From assembly GCA_020850535.1 (NCBI GenBank), contig JADZEM010000206.1, forward strand, positions 1 to 56,363: DNA of 56,363 nt, read 5' to 3'. Below the pieces are notes generated by a model. It was not told the DNA's origin. It ran no database searches and saw only the letters and a program-made list of their open reading frames with translations. Below, one piece after another: positions 32,608-40,898 of this stretch. A program made the translations under genes and the position numbers. The first letter of the stretch is position 1, and every line of letters begins with the position of its first letter. Source of the stretch: Chloroflexota bacterium (lineage in GTDB: Bacteria > Chloroflexota > UBA6077 > JACCZL01).

Positions 32608-33702
32608 CTACTGGAGTTCGCGGGCGGCGCTCATCGCGGCGGCTTTGAGGCGGGGGCCGTCGCCGTCCTCCGCCAGCCGTCGGAGCCGCTCGACATGGTC
32701 GGTCACGCTGGCGAGGTTCTCCTCGCGGCGCAGGTTGACGACCTCCAGCAGGCCGCCGCATGGCCCAGACTCGAACGTCTCGTGCTCGCTCAGCAGTTCT
32801 TCGCGGAGACGCTCCCCCGGGCGCAGGCCCGTGACCCGGATCGGCAGCGGCTCACCGTCTGGCGCAACCAGTCGCTCGACGCGGCGCGCGATGTCGAGGA
32901 TCGGCACCTCGTCCGGCACGTCGAGCATCATCACCGACCCGGGCTTGCCGAGCACCGCTGCCTGCACGACCAGCCAGACGGCTTCCGGCATACTGATCCA
33001 GTAGCGCGTCATCGCTTGGTCGGTGATGGTCAGCGCTTGCCCTTCGGCCACCTGCGCCGCGAACGTCTCGATGGCCGACCCGTGCGTCCCGAGGATGTTG
33101 ACGTAGCGGATCGCGACGAACTGCCGCCCAGCAGTCGCGGCGGCCACGCCGACGAGCGTCTCCGACAGGCGCTTCGTCGCGCCGTAGAGGCTGGGTGGGT
33201 TCACGGCCTTATCGCTCGACGGATAGACCAGCCGCGTGACGCCGCGCCGGACCGCCAGCTTCAGGATCTGGTCCGTCGCCAGCACGTTGACGCCGAACGT
33301 CTCTTCCGGGAACTCTTCGCCGAACGGCACGTGCTTGTAGGCCGCCATGTGGAAGATCACGTCGGGACGGGCAGCGTCGAAGACGCGGGTCAGGCGGGCG
33401 CTGTCGCGGATGTCGGCCAGCGCTAGGCTCCAGGTCGGCGCATCAGTTCGGTCCCGGGTGAGATCGTCCAGCCGCCGGCGGAGCGCGAAGAGCGCATGGT
33501 CGTGGTGATCGAGCAGCGTCAGGTGGGCCGGCCCCAGATCGAGCAGCATCTCGGCCAGTCGCGCCCCGACCGATCCGCCCGCGCCGGTGACCAGCACGCG
33601 TGCGCCGGCCAGCTCGCGCTTCGCCACCGACCAGTCGAGTGGCAGCTCGTCGCGGCCGAGCAGGGTAGCGGGGTCTAGTCGGGTTGGATCGAGCAGCGGC
33701 AT
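32608..33702 (-). CDS. CapD/FlaA1-type nucleotide-sugar 4,6-dehydratase
   Basis: A 364-residue extended SDR of the polysaccharide biosynthesis protein family (UDP-GlcNAc 4,6-dehydratase group). The NAD-binding motif is VLVTGAGGSVGARLAEML, and HMAAYKHVP is the family's signature loop. SSDKAVNPPSLYGATKR supplies the catalytic residues; the catalytic base position is Lys in DKAVNP, as in FlaA1 relatives. There is no N-terminal membrane domain, so it is the short soluble form. It starts 3 nt after the stop of the TIM-barrel gene and belongs to the same operon. It probably makes a keto-deoxy sugar for surface glycan. Confidence 0.9.
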   Translation of the reverse strand: MPLLDPTRLDPATLLGRDELPLDWSVAKRELAGARVLVTGAGGSVGARLAEMLLDLGPAHLTLLDHHDHALFALRRRLDDLTRDRTDAPTWSLALADIRDSARLTRVFDAARPDVIFHMAAYKHVPFGEEFPEETFGVNVLATDQILKLAVRRGVTRLVYPSSDKAVNPPSLYGATKRLSETLVGVAAATAGRQFVAIRYVNILGTHGSAIETFAAQVAEGQALTITDQAMTRYWISMPEAVWLVVQAAVLGKPGSVMMLDVPDEVPILDIARRVERLVAPDGEPLPIRVTGLRPGERLREELLSEHETFESGPCGGLLEVVNLRREENLASVTDHVERLRRLAEDGDGPRLKAAAMSAARELQ

Positions 33703-33705
33703 CAG

Positions 33706-34629
33706 CTAACGTCCCAGGGCCACCAGCGCGCGACTCCGGGCCTCGCGCATCAGGTCAGCGCAGTTGTTGTCGGGTTCCAGCGTCTCGGTGACGATGTATC
33801 GGACGCGTTCGGCCAGCCGAGGCAGCAGCCGGTCCAGGTCGATGTCGCCCTCGCCGTAGGGAAGGCCCTCGCCCAGCAGCCCACCGGCGTTGGCGAGGTG
33901 GCAGGCGATGGCCGTCTCGCCGAGAGCGTCCAGGTACGCGTCGAGGGAGTCCACGCCGGGCGCGTCTCGCACGAAAGCCCGCAGCGGACCAAGATCCTGT
34001 CCCGGCACCGGTTCGTCGATCCCCCGCCGCACGTTCAGGTAGAGCTGGGCGTGCGAGGTGTCCAGGATGACCTTGACGCCCGGGACAGCCAGCGCAAGCT
34101 CGGTCATGTCCTGCGGTGGCATCCCGATGGCCGAGTAGAAGTAGCCGCTCTCGCGCATCCGAAGGATCGGCGGCATGTTCTCCAGCGTCGGCACGATGCC
34201 GGCGCCAAGGGCCTGCTCCGCGAAGTAGCATGTCGGACCGAGCGCTCGCGCCAGCAGCAGCGACCGGTTTTCAAGTGTCAGGCTGGCAGGGCTGGCGTCA
34301 GGCGCGATGGCGTGCACGTTCGCGCCGCGCGCCCCGATTCGCTGCGCCAGCGAGATCAATCGCCGTGACAGCTCCCGGTCGGCGTCGCTGTCGCGGGTCA
34401 GATCGAAGAACTCGCCGTCCAGCGAGCGGATCGGCCCCTCGACCAGCAGCACGAACTCGGCGGGAAGACCGCACGCGTCCAGATTGCCAACCACGGCGTC
34501 CATTGCCGCGTCTGACGCGAGATCGACGGTGTCCAGGTAGAGTTCGAGCCCGTCCAGGCCAGGCGTCTGGAGACGGTCTGCCAACTGAGCGGCCGTGGGT
34601 CGGGCCTTGAGCAGAATCTGTGCGGTCAT
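33706..34629 (-). CDS. TIM-barrel sugar phosphate isomerase/epimerase family protein
   Basis: A 307-residue protein of the xylose isomerase-like TIM-barrel family (AP_endonuc_2 fold). Metal-site segments include PTLENMPPI, VKVILDTSHAQLYLN and CHLANAGG, giving the expected Glu, Asp/His and His ligands on successive strands. YIVTETLEPDN near the end supplies the last Glu. ATG 34629 overlaps the upstream epimerase stop in an ATGA arrangement. The reaction is unknown; isomerisation or epimerisation of a sugar intermediate fits the operon. Confidence 0.82.
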   Translation of the reverse strand: MTAQILLKARPTAAQLADRLQTPGLDGLELYLDTVDLASDAAMDAVVGNLDACGLPAEFVLLVEGPIRSLDGEFFDLTRDSDADRELSRRLISLAQRIGARGANVHAIAPDASPASLTLENRSLLLARALGPTCYFAEQALGAGIVPTLENMPPILRMRESGYFYSAIGMPPQDMTELALAVPGVKVILDTSHAQLYLNVRRGIDEPVPGQDLGPLRAFVRDAPGVDSLDAYLDALGETAIACHLANAGGLLGEGLPYGEGDIDLDRLLPRLAERVRYIVTETLEPDNNCADLMREARSRALVALGR

Positions 34630-35534
34630 CGGGATGCAGTGTCCTGGGCGGCGAGGCGGGCGATGCCCTCTTGAATCGTGACCGCAGGAGCGTACCGGAG
34701 TTCGGCGCGCGCGCGCGAGATATCCGCCACGCGGTCGCCCTCGTCGGAGCGCGCGGCCGGCGGCACGATCTCCGAGCGCGAGCCGACCGCCGCGCAGACC
34801 ATCTGTGCAAGCCCGTAGAGCGTCGTGCCGATGCCCGTGGCGAGGTTGTAGACCCGTGCCGGCCGGCTGGCGGTCGGCGGACGCTCGAGAGCCAGCCTGA
34901 TCCCGTGCGCCACGTCGCCTACCCAGGTCAGATCGCGCTGCTGATCGGCGTGGACGGCCAACGTCTCGCCGTGTCGGGCTCGATTCAGAAAGATGCTGAC
35001 GACGCCGCTGTTTCCCTGACCCACCTGCCCCGGGCCGTACACCGAGAACAGGCGGACAACGGTTGTCGGGGTCGCAAGCTGCTCGGCGTACATCCGGCAC
35101 CACTGCTCGGCCACCAGCTTGGTGTAGGCGTACGGGTCAGTCGGCGCGATGGCCGCGTCCTCGTGGATGACGGCGTCGGTCGGACGGTAGATGCGCTGGG
35201 TCGAGGCCAGGACGACGTGGGCGGCCGACTCCCGCGCGCCGTCGAGGATAGCGGCGGTCCCGCCAGCGTTCAGCGTGCTGTAGGCCAGCGGCTCCCGGAA
35301 CGAGGCCTGCACGTCGCCGCGCCCGGCCAGGTGGACGATGGCTTCGACGCGCAACGCAGCCGCGCGCGCGGCCGGGTCGAGGACGCTGGCCTGAACGTGC
35401 GCCAGCGTCGATCCGTCAGGAAGGTGGAGCGGCCCGCCGCGGTGGAGCGTGGTGACCGTATGGCCCGCACCAGCAAGCTCGGCGACGACATGGCGGCCGA
35501 TGAACCCGGACGCGCCGGTCACCAGAATCTGCAT
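34626..35534 (-). CDS. NAD-dependent epimerase/dehydratase
   Basis: A 302-residue extended SDR. It has the GASGFIG nucleotide-binding motif at 7-13, the conserved HLAGRGDV loop, and the active-site YAYTK (YxxxK) at about 135-139, with ASTQRIY providing the Ser/Thr before it. RLFSVYGPGQ is the typical nucleotide-sugar epimerase strand. It is the first gene of the minus-strand polysaccharide operon, overlapping the TIM-barrel gene by 4 nt. UDP- or dTDP-sugar epimerisation is likely; the exact sugar is not readable. Confidence 0.9.
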   Translation of the reverse strand: MQILVTGASGFIGRHVVAELAGAGHTVTTLHRGGPLHLPDGSTLAHVQASVLDPAARAAALRVEAIVHLAGRGDVQASFREPLAYSTLNAGGTAAILDGARESAAHVVLASTQRIYRPTDAVIHEDAAIAPTDPYAYTKLVAEQWCRMYAEQLATPTTVVRLFSVYGPGQVGQGNSGVVSIFLNRARHGETLAVHADQQRDLTWVGDVAHGIRLALERPPTASRPARVYNLATGIGTTLYGLAQMVCAAVGSRSEIVPPAARSDEGDRVADISRARAELRYAPAVTIQEGIARLAAQDTASR

Positions 35535-35551
35535 GCTGAGCGTGAACCCCG

Positions 35552-35579
35552 TTGAGGCTGTGCGCTCGCGGAGTATACT
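35552..35579 (+). promoter_or_regulatory. Promoter upstream of the 98-residue protein
   Basis: TTGAGG (35552-35557) and TATACT (35574-35579) are 16 nt apart, a good match to a sigma-70-type promoter in GC-rich surroundings. Transcription would start about 70 nt before the ATG at 35659. Confidence 0.55.
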
Positions 35580-35658
35580 CCCTCCGCTCCGAGCGGTCCG
35601 GACCCCGGCTTCACGTTGTCACCATGCTCGGGCACACACTCGGATCGGGAGGGGACCG

Positions 35659-35955
35659 ATGGGTTTCCTGAGCAAGCTCTTTGGCGGTGGTAAGGATTCC
35701 TCGGCCGACGGCGATCCGCAGGTCGCGCTTTCGCAGCTGCTCACGCTCTACGATGTGCCGGACGTCAAGGCTGACGGGGGCATCTCGCCGACCAGCCCGC
35801 AGGCGACCGAGGTCCGGAACATCGGCAAGAAGCTCCACAAGGCTGGCGGCAAGGCCCGGATGGAGGAAGTGCGAGACAGCGTGCGAGGGAAGATCCCGTG
35901 GGCCGCGCAGAACCTGGAGACGATCTGGGGCGGCACCAAGGAGTGGCAGGGCTAG
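35659..35955 (+). CDS. Small protein of unknown function (98 residues)
   Basis: Starts MGFLSKLFGGGKD, continues with an acidic, weakly structured stretch, and ends WGGTKEWQG. The middle has a short basic helix (NIGKKLHKAGGKARMEEVRDSV). No known domain was recognised. The N-terminal amphipathic LSKLFGG segment resembles those of small membrane-associated proteins, but this is weak. It is a real gene by its strong GGGAGGGG ribosome site, its dedicated promoter at 35552-35579 and the terminator-like hairpin that follows. It is monocistronic, divergent from the polysaccharide operon. Confidence 0.7.
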   Translation: MGFLSKLFGGGKDSSADGDPQVALSQLLTLYDVPDVKADGGISPTSPQATEVRNIGKKLHKAGGKARMEEVRDSVRGKIPWAAQNLETIWGGTKEWQG

Positions 35956-36035
35956 GCCCGAATCCTTCGGGCGCCGGCCGGCGGGTGACGCGGCAGCCCG
36001 CCCTTCTGCGATCTCGCTCCGTTGTCGTGCGTGCT

Positions 36036-36070
36036 GACGCCCTCCCGCCGACGTGAGGCTGGAGGGCGTC
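36036..36070 (+). terminator. Hairpin after the 98-residue protein gene
   Basis: GACGCCCTCC (36036-36045) and GGAGGGCGTC (36061-36070) form a perfect 10-bp stem with a 15-nt loop, 80 nt after the stop. No T-run follows, so factor-independent termination would be inefficient. Confidence 0.5.
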
Positions 36071-36123
36071 GCTGTGCTCAGGTGTGGAGGTGACTGCGCT
36101 CCGATGTCCGGGATGGCCCGCTC

Positions 36124-37383
36124 ATGACGATCAGGCTCTCGCCCCTCGGGCGCATCATCGTCAGCATCTACCTGCCGTCCGTCCTGATGGGCTTCGGCAT
36201 GGGCATGCTGCTGCCAACCTTGCCGATCGTGGCGCGGTCGTTTGGCGTGGCGCCAGAGGTGGCCGCTCAGGGCGTGACGGCGTACCTGATCGGTCGGGTG
36301 GCCTGCCTCTTCCCGGCCGGCTACATCGTCGATCGTTACGGGCGGCGCTTCGCGATGGTGCTCGGCCCATCGATTGTCGTGCTGGGGCTGGCCTGCACCG
36401 TCCTGACGCCGTGGTTCTCCCTGGTGCTGGTGGGGCAGGCCCTGGTCGGGTCGGGCGAGGGCATCTGGAGCCTGGGCCGCGAGATCGCCGCCGTCGAGTC
36501 GATCCGCGCCGAGCAGCGCGGCCGGGTGATCGCCGCCTTCTTCGGCGTCTCGGCCGGTGGCGCGACAGTCGGTCCGGTGCTGGGCGGCCGCCTGGCGGAC
36601 CTGTTCGGCTACGGCGTGGTGTTCATGGCAGCCGGGCTGTTCGCCGTCGCCGTTGGCGCGATTGGCTGGACGTACCGCCCGTCACCGCGGTCGGCCGGAC
36701 ATTCGGCGCGCCCCCGGGTGGCTGAATCGAGCGAGCCGCCTCGGGGCGGCCGACGCTCGCCGTTCTCGACGATCGCGCCCGGCTATCTGCGGACCTTTCA
36801 GGTGGTGATGTTCGCCACCTTCTGCGCGATGCTCCGCAGCACCAGCGTTCAGAGCTTGCTGCCGGTCCATGTGGTCTCCGACCTCGGGTACACCGCGTCG
36901 GACGTCGGCTACCTGTTCGGGCTGACCGGCCTGGTGCAGATGCTGATGATCGTGCCGGCCGGCTTCATCTCGGACAAGATCGGGCGGAAGGCGGCGGTCG
37001 TGCCGGCCGCCGCCCTGGCTGGCGCATCGTTCGTCGGGTACGCTGTCTCGACCGAGCCGCTCGGGCTGGCCGTTGCCTCGGTCCTGATGGGCCTGTCGGC
37101 CGGGCTGGCTATCGGCACGATGACCTCGTTCACCTACGACATCGTGTCGCCTGACGCCCGAGGGTCGATCCAGGCGTTCCGCCGCTCGGTGGGCGAGGTC
37201 GGTTCGCTGTCAGGGCCGATCCTCGGCGGCCTGATCGCCGGCCTGAGCAGCGCCAGCATGGCGTTCGCCATCTTTGCGCCGCTCCACCTCGTGTCATCGC
37301 TGCTGGTGGCGTTCGTAGCCCGCGAGACGCTGAACCGCAGGCCATCCCCGGAACCTCGGGCCGTCCGAACGTCGGGAGCGTAG
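36124..37383 (+). CDS. MFS transporter
   Basis: A 419-residue, 12-helix major facilitator. Motif A appears in the first half as GYIVDRYGRRFAM and again in the second half as GFISDKIGRKAAV, as expected for the internal repeat. A central loop of about 30 residues separates the two six-helix bundles. It resembles multidrug or small-solute antiporters; the ligand is unknown. It starts at ATG 36124, and the ribosome site is weak. A TPP-enzyme pair begins 187 nt downstream on the same strand and may be linked to it. Confidence 0.88.
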   Translation: MTIRLSPLGRIIVSIYLPSVLMGFGMGMLLPTLPIVARSFGVAPEVAAQGVTAYLIGRVACLFPAGYIVDRYGRRFAMVLGPSIVVLGLACTVLTPWFSLVLVGQALVGSGEGIWSLGREIAAVESIRAEQRGRVIAAFFGVSAGGATVGPVLGGRLADLFGYGVVFMAAGLFAVAVGAIGWTYRPSPRSAGHSARPRVAESSEPPRGGRRSPFSTIAPGYLRTFQVVMFATFCAMLRSTSVQSLLPVHVVSDLGYTASDVGYLFGLTGLVQMLMIVPAGFISDKIGRKAAVVPAAALAGASFVGYAVSTEPLGLAVASVLMGLSAGLAIGTMTSFTYDIVSPDARGSIQAFRRSVGEVGSLSGPILGGLIAGLSSASMAFAIFAPLHLVSSLLVAFVARETLNRRPSPEPRAVRTSGA

Positions 37384-37569
37384 CACTGGTCGGGAGTGTA
37401 GCGGCGGTTGGCGGCATGCCGGCCGTTCGGGTACCGTTCCCCCAGATTCCCCGGGCGGACTGATGGCCGATCCTGAGCGCGTCAGTGTGGCGCGCGGCGT
37501 CCATCATCGGGAAGGACCGCCCGGAGCCCGACTGCATCGATTTCAGATGCCTACCGCTACCGTGGAGAA

Positions 37570-38082
37570 GTGCCTGTGGCCGTCGAACGCGCGCCTCTGA
37601 ACGCGCAGGTGATGATCGACACGCTCAAGCAGTGTGGCGCAACGCACCTCGTCTGGCTGCCAGACACCGAGTCTGGCTACCTGTATCAGTCGCTCAGCGA
37701 CGATCCCGAGCTAAAGCTGGTGCCGGTCACGCGCGAGGGCGAGGCCCACGCCATCGCCCTCGGGCTGCTGGTTGGCGGCAAGAAGCCGGTCGTGTGCATC
37801 CAGAACACCGGCTTCTACGAGTCGGGTGACTCGATTCGCGGCCTCTGGATCGACCTGAAGCTGCCGATCCTCACGCTGGTCGGGTATCGCGGGTATGAGG
37901 GCGGCGGGCCGTCTGCTGACTCGGCGGCCACCTTCCTGGAGCCGGTCCTCAAAGCCTGGGAGATCCCGTATCAGGTGATCGAGACCGACGACGACGTTGC
38001 GCGGGTGGTGCCGGAGATGTACGCGCGGGCGCAGTCGCAGGGTCCGACTGCCGTGCTGATCGGTGGGGAGTACGGGGCATGA
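37570..38082 (+). CDS. TPP-binding decarboxylase, alpha (PYR-domain) subunit, ComD-like
   Basis: A 170-residue protein equal to the N-terminal pyrimidine-binding domain of thiamine diphosphate decarboxylases, as in the alpha subunit of sulfopyruvate or phosphonopyruvate decarboxylase. The cofactor-activating Glu lies in TREGEAHAIALG (residue 55 or 57). VCIQNTGFYESGDSIRGL is the typical PYR-domain core. The start is GTG 37570 (a second GTG at 37576 is possible). Its last four bases overlap the start of the beta subunit gene (ATGA), so the two should form an alpha-beta complex. Coenzyme M genes are absent, so the substrate is open. Confidence 0.82.
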   Translation: MPVAVERAPLNAQVMIDTLKQCGATHLVWLPDTESGYLYQSLSDDPELKLVPVTREGEAHAIALGLLVGGKKPVVCIQNTGFYESGDSIRGLWIDLKLPILTLVGYRGYEGGGPSADSAATFLEPVLKAWEIPYQVIETDDDVARVVPEMYARAQSQGPTAVLIGGEYGA

Positions 38083-38642
38083 TCGTCGGAACGAAGGCAC
38101 TGGAGATGATCGCCGAGCACCGCACCGACGAGGTGATGGTCACGACCATGTCGTCGGCGCGGGTCTGGCCCACCATGTCGAGCCGTCCGGACCTGGATCT
38201 GCCGATCAAGGGCTGCATGGGCAAGGCCTCGTCCGTCGCGCTGGGGCTGGCCCTGGCCCGTCCCGACAAGCGAATCGTGGTGCTCGATGGCGACGGCTCG
38301 CTGCTGATGAACTTCGGCTCGCTGGTCACCATCACCAGCCTCGCGCCGAAGAACCTGGTGCACGTGGTCCTGGAAGGCACGACCTACGACACCAGCGGCG
38401 GCCAGCCGACGCCCGGCCGTGGCGTGATGGACTGGGCGACGGTCGCCAAGGGGGCAGGCTACAAGCACGTGGTCCGCATCGACACCGAGGACGAGCTGGC
38501 CGACCAGTGGCCGAAGCTGCTCAAAGCCGAGGGGCCGGTCTTCGCCGTGGTCTCCGTCAACTCGATGTGGGCGTTCGGCCCGATGCCCGGACTGACCGGC
38601 GGAAAGTGGCAGGATGTCGCCGCCACCCTGGCGACAATCTAG
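38079..38642 (+). CDS. TPP-binding decarboxylase, beta (PP-domain) subunit, ComE-like
   Basis: A 187-residue diphosphate-binding domain partner. It has KGCMGKASSVALGLALARP, then VVLDGDGSLLMNFGSL with the Mg-binding Asp of the GDG motif. In the second half of the TPP motif the family normally has LDNxxYGSTGGQ; here it reads LEGTTYDTSGGQ, so the metal-ligand Asn is Gly. Activity or metal binding may therefore differ from ComE. A strong hairpin follows the stop. Coupled to the alpha gene by a 4-nt overlap. Confidence 0.82.
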   Translation: MIVGTKALEMIAEHRTDEVMVTTMSSARVWPTMSSRPDLDLPIKGCMGKASSVALGLALARPDKRIVVLDGDGSLLMNFGSLVTITSLAPKNLVHVVLEGTTYDTSGGQPTPGRGVMDWATVAKGAGYKHVVRIDTEDELADQWPKLLKAEGPVFAVVSVNSMWAFGPMPGLTGGKWQDVAATLATI

Positions 38643-38660
38643 CCAGACAGAAGCGCGTGG

Positions 38661-38690
38661 ATGCACCGGGCCGGCGGGCGCCCGGTGCAT
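38661..38690 (+). terminator. Terminator-like hairpin after the TPP gene pair
   Basis: ATGCACCGGGC (38661-38671) pairs with GCCCGGTGCAT (38680-38690), an 11-bp perfect stem with an 8-nt loop, 18 nt after the stop; flanking GCGCG bases can extend it. No T-run. Confidence 0.55.
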
Positions 38691-38764
38691 GAGCGCGGCC
38701 AGAAGTTGCCCGGTCAGGAGCGAATGCGCGGCGCAAGAAATGGTCCGGACTGCCCGGGAGCGCC

Positions 38765-38906
38765 TATACTGGGCACAGCGCCACATGGCGGCGGGCAGGG
38801 GAACACTCGGACATGACCCACTGGTGGGTAAGCCCGTAGTCGGTTCAGCGTCACGCGCGTACCGCCCAGCCCGAGGTCTGCGTCCCTGACGCAGCGCCCA
38901 GACCTC
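38765..38906 (+). promoter_or_regulatory. Possible promoter and leader hairpin of the beta-lactamase-like gene
   Basis: A TATACT box at 38765-38770 has no convincing -35 element. Downstream, GAGGTCTG (38873-38880) pairs with CAGACCTC (38899-38906), enclosing a nested GCGTC/GACGC stem. The structure ends just before the GGGAG that precedes the presumed translation start, so it could affect initiation or terminate leader transcripts. Bases 38707-38889 hold no gene. Confidence 0.35.
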
Positions 38907-39030
38907 AGCGCGGGAGCGAGCGATACCAGCGGTTGCCCCTCGACGACGCCTGCCGGAGCAGGCTGTCCGTCTCGTCCCCCCGCCGAGGTCGAACCGGCGC
39001 TTTGTCGGTCCGGCCGTACTGGCCGTCGTC

Positions 39031-40392
39031 GTGCTGCTGGTGGCCGTGTTGCTGCTGTGGCCGGCCGCTACGCCGCCCACCCCGGCTGACGCCACCGAGC
39101 CGTTGACCGTTGCCGAGAGCACCGCCGCGGCCCTGGACGCCAGTGCACCGGTCGCGGCGGTGCCCGTGCAGGCTACCCAGGCGCCGCAGGCCCCGGCCGA
39201 CCCCACACCCGATCCGAAGGCAGTCAACCTCCGCAAGCTGCATGAGGCGGTTTTCGCGCCGTTTCGCGGCGTCTCGGGTCGCTTCGGCATCTACGTGAAG
39301 GATCTTGGGACGGGGCAGACCATTGCCCTCAACGAGCATTTTCCGTTTCAGTCGGCCAGCCTCTACAAGCTGCCGGTGATGTACGAGGTCTTCAAGCTGC
39401 GTGACCTCGACCTCTTCCGCTTGAATGAGGAGATGACCATCGGCCCCGACGACGCCGAGATGGATCTCGGGTCGCTGCCCTGGCCTATCGGTACCCGTAT
39501 CACCATCGGCACCGCTCTGGATCGCATGGTGACGCTCAGCGACAACTCGGGCGCGTACATGCTGGCCAAGAAGGTCGGCAGTCCGCGCATCAACGAGGAC
39601 ATGTCTGGTCTGGGGCTGACCCACACCCACGTGCGCGGCGACGACCTCAAGACCTCCGCCTACGACATGGCCCGGCTGCTGGAGCTGATCGCTCGTGGGC
39701 AGGCCCTCAGCCCCGAGACCAGCGCCGAGATGGTGCACCTGATGGCCCGCCAGCAGGTCCGCAACCGCATCCCTGTGAGAATGCCGGCCGAGGCCGTCGT
39801 CGCGAACAAGACCGGCAACTGGGAGAGCGCGGCGCACGACGTCGCTATCGTCTACGGGCCGCGCGCGACCTTCGTCATCGCCCTGCTCTCGGACGGCATC
39901 GCGGACTTCGACGAGCTGTACGACGCCATGTCCAGCGCGTCTCGGAATGTCTATGACCTCGTCAACGATCCGACGTTCGAGACCCAGCCAGACCCGGCCC
40001 TGCCGAAGAACACGGTCGGCAACTACATCACGCCGGTCAGGCTGCCGAACGGCGGCTCGGCCAGTGGGTCGGCGGCTGCGCCGTCCAGCTCGACCACGTC
40101 CACGACGGCAGCCCCGCGCCCGCCGACCTCAAACGTCGCACCGGCCGCGCCCGCGCCGACCAGTCCGCCGGCGGACCGGCCGCGCGCTCCCGCTCCGACC
40201 TCCGCGCCGGCGATCGCCCTGACCCCGACGCCCGGCAGCGGACCGGCGATTGCGCCCAAGCCGGCCTCGAAACCGGCAGAGAAGCCGGCTGAAAAGCCGT
40301 CCGAGAAGCCGCAAGCGCCCGCCAGCACGCCGGCCATCAAGCCCATCGGCCCGTCGATCTTCGTGATCGCGACGCCGACGAAGACGCCGTAG
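39031..40392 (+). CDS. Class A beta-lactamase-like serine hydrolase with proline-rich tail
   Basis: 453 residues if started at GTG 39031. The class A motifs are in order: SxxK in SASLYKLP, SDN in VTLSDNSG, and KTG in ANKTGNW. A hydrophobic helix and Pro/Ala linker precede the domain, and an Ala/Pro/Lys/Ser-rich tail of about 110 residues follows it. It is probably surface exposed, acting on peptidoglycan or beta-lactams. The frame is open from 38890 and encodes an Arg-rich stretch plus the first part of the membrane helix (RRFVGPAVLAVVVLLVAV), so the true start is likely upstream. No ATG, GTG or TTG exists there. Confidence 0.82.
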   Translation: MLLVAVLLLWPAATPPTPADATEPLTVAESTAAALDASAPVAAVPVQATQAPQAPADPTPDPKAVNLRKLHEAVFAPFRGVSGRFGIYVKDLGTGQTIALNEHFPFQSASLYKLPVMYEVFKLRDLDLFRLNEEMTIGPDDAEMDLGSLPWPIGTRITIGTALDRMVTLSDNSGAYMLAKKVGSPRINEDMSGLGLTHTHVRGDDLKTSAYDMARLLELIARGQALSPETSAEMVHLMARQQVRNRIPVRMPAEAVVANKTGNWESAAHDVAIVYGPRATFVIALLSDGIADFDELYDAMSSASRNVYDLVNDPTFETQPDPALPKNTVGNYITPVRLPNGGSASGSAAAPSSSTTSTTAAPRPPTSNVAPAAPAPTSPPADRPRAPAPTSAPAIALTPTPGSGPAIAPKPASKPAEKPAEKPSEKPQAPASTPAIKPIGPSIFVIATPTKTP

Positions 40393-40418
40393 CTGGGCCG
40401 AGGGCGATGCCGGGCGGC

Positions 40419-40871
40419 CTACGCCGAGCAGCGCGCCGCCAGCCGCTCCGCGAACTCGCCCGACATCCGCTGGACGACGAGACTGGCGCCGCCTTCGATC
40501 AGCGACGCCAGCCGCCCGGACACCTCCACCTGCCCGCTGACCGTGACCCGCGAGCCCTGCTCGGCCGGCCCGGGGACCACGCCGAATCGGGCCGTCGAGC
40601 GCATCCGCGTGCCGCCGATGCCGTCCTTGCCCTGCGCCGTGATGGTCCCCTGGCGGGCAGCGTCGTCCAGCGTGAGCGTCGCCTGGACGCGGAACGTCAC
40701 GCGGGTCGGGCCGAACTTGACGACGACGCTCGTGTCCAGCGACCCGTCCTCATTCTCCTTGACGATGCTGGCGCCGGGCACACAGCCGACGACGGCCTGC
40801 GGATCCGAGAGCACCCGCCAGACGCGATCTGGCGGGGCGGCAACGTCGAACTGCTCGCGGATCTCGATCAT
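40419..40871 (-). CDS. CoxG-like SRPBCC family protein
   Basis: A 150-residue START/SRPBCC-fold protein of the CoxG group (COG3427). The opening IREQFDVAAPPDRVWRVLSD and the VVGCVPGASIV turn are diagnostic. A beta-rich core and the long C-terminal helix (RMSGEFAERLAARC) follow. In carboxydotrophs CoxG anchors CO dehydrogenase to the membrane, but no CoxMSL genes are in this window, so a general lipid or small-ligand binding role is as likely. It is 27 nt downstream of the acetolactate-synthase-like gene, same strand, probably the same transcript. Confidence 0.85.
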   Translation of the reverse strand: MIEIREQFDVAAPPDRVWRVLSDPQAVVGCVPGASIVKENEDGSLDTSVVVKFGPTRVTFRVQATLTLDDAARQGTITAQGKDGIGGTRMRSTARFGVVPGPAEQGSRVTVSGQVEVSGRLASLIEGGASLVVQRMSGEFAERLAARCSA

Positions 40872-40898
40872 GCCGATGCCCTTGCCGTGCCGCCTGGC

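Noticed and set aside
40419-40871. CO dehydrogenase locus
   Set aside because: Only the CoxG-like protein is present; no large, medium or small CODH subunit is encoded in the window.
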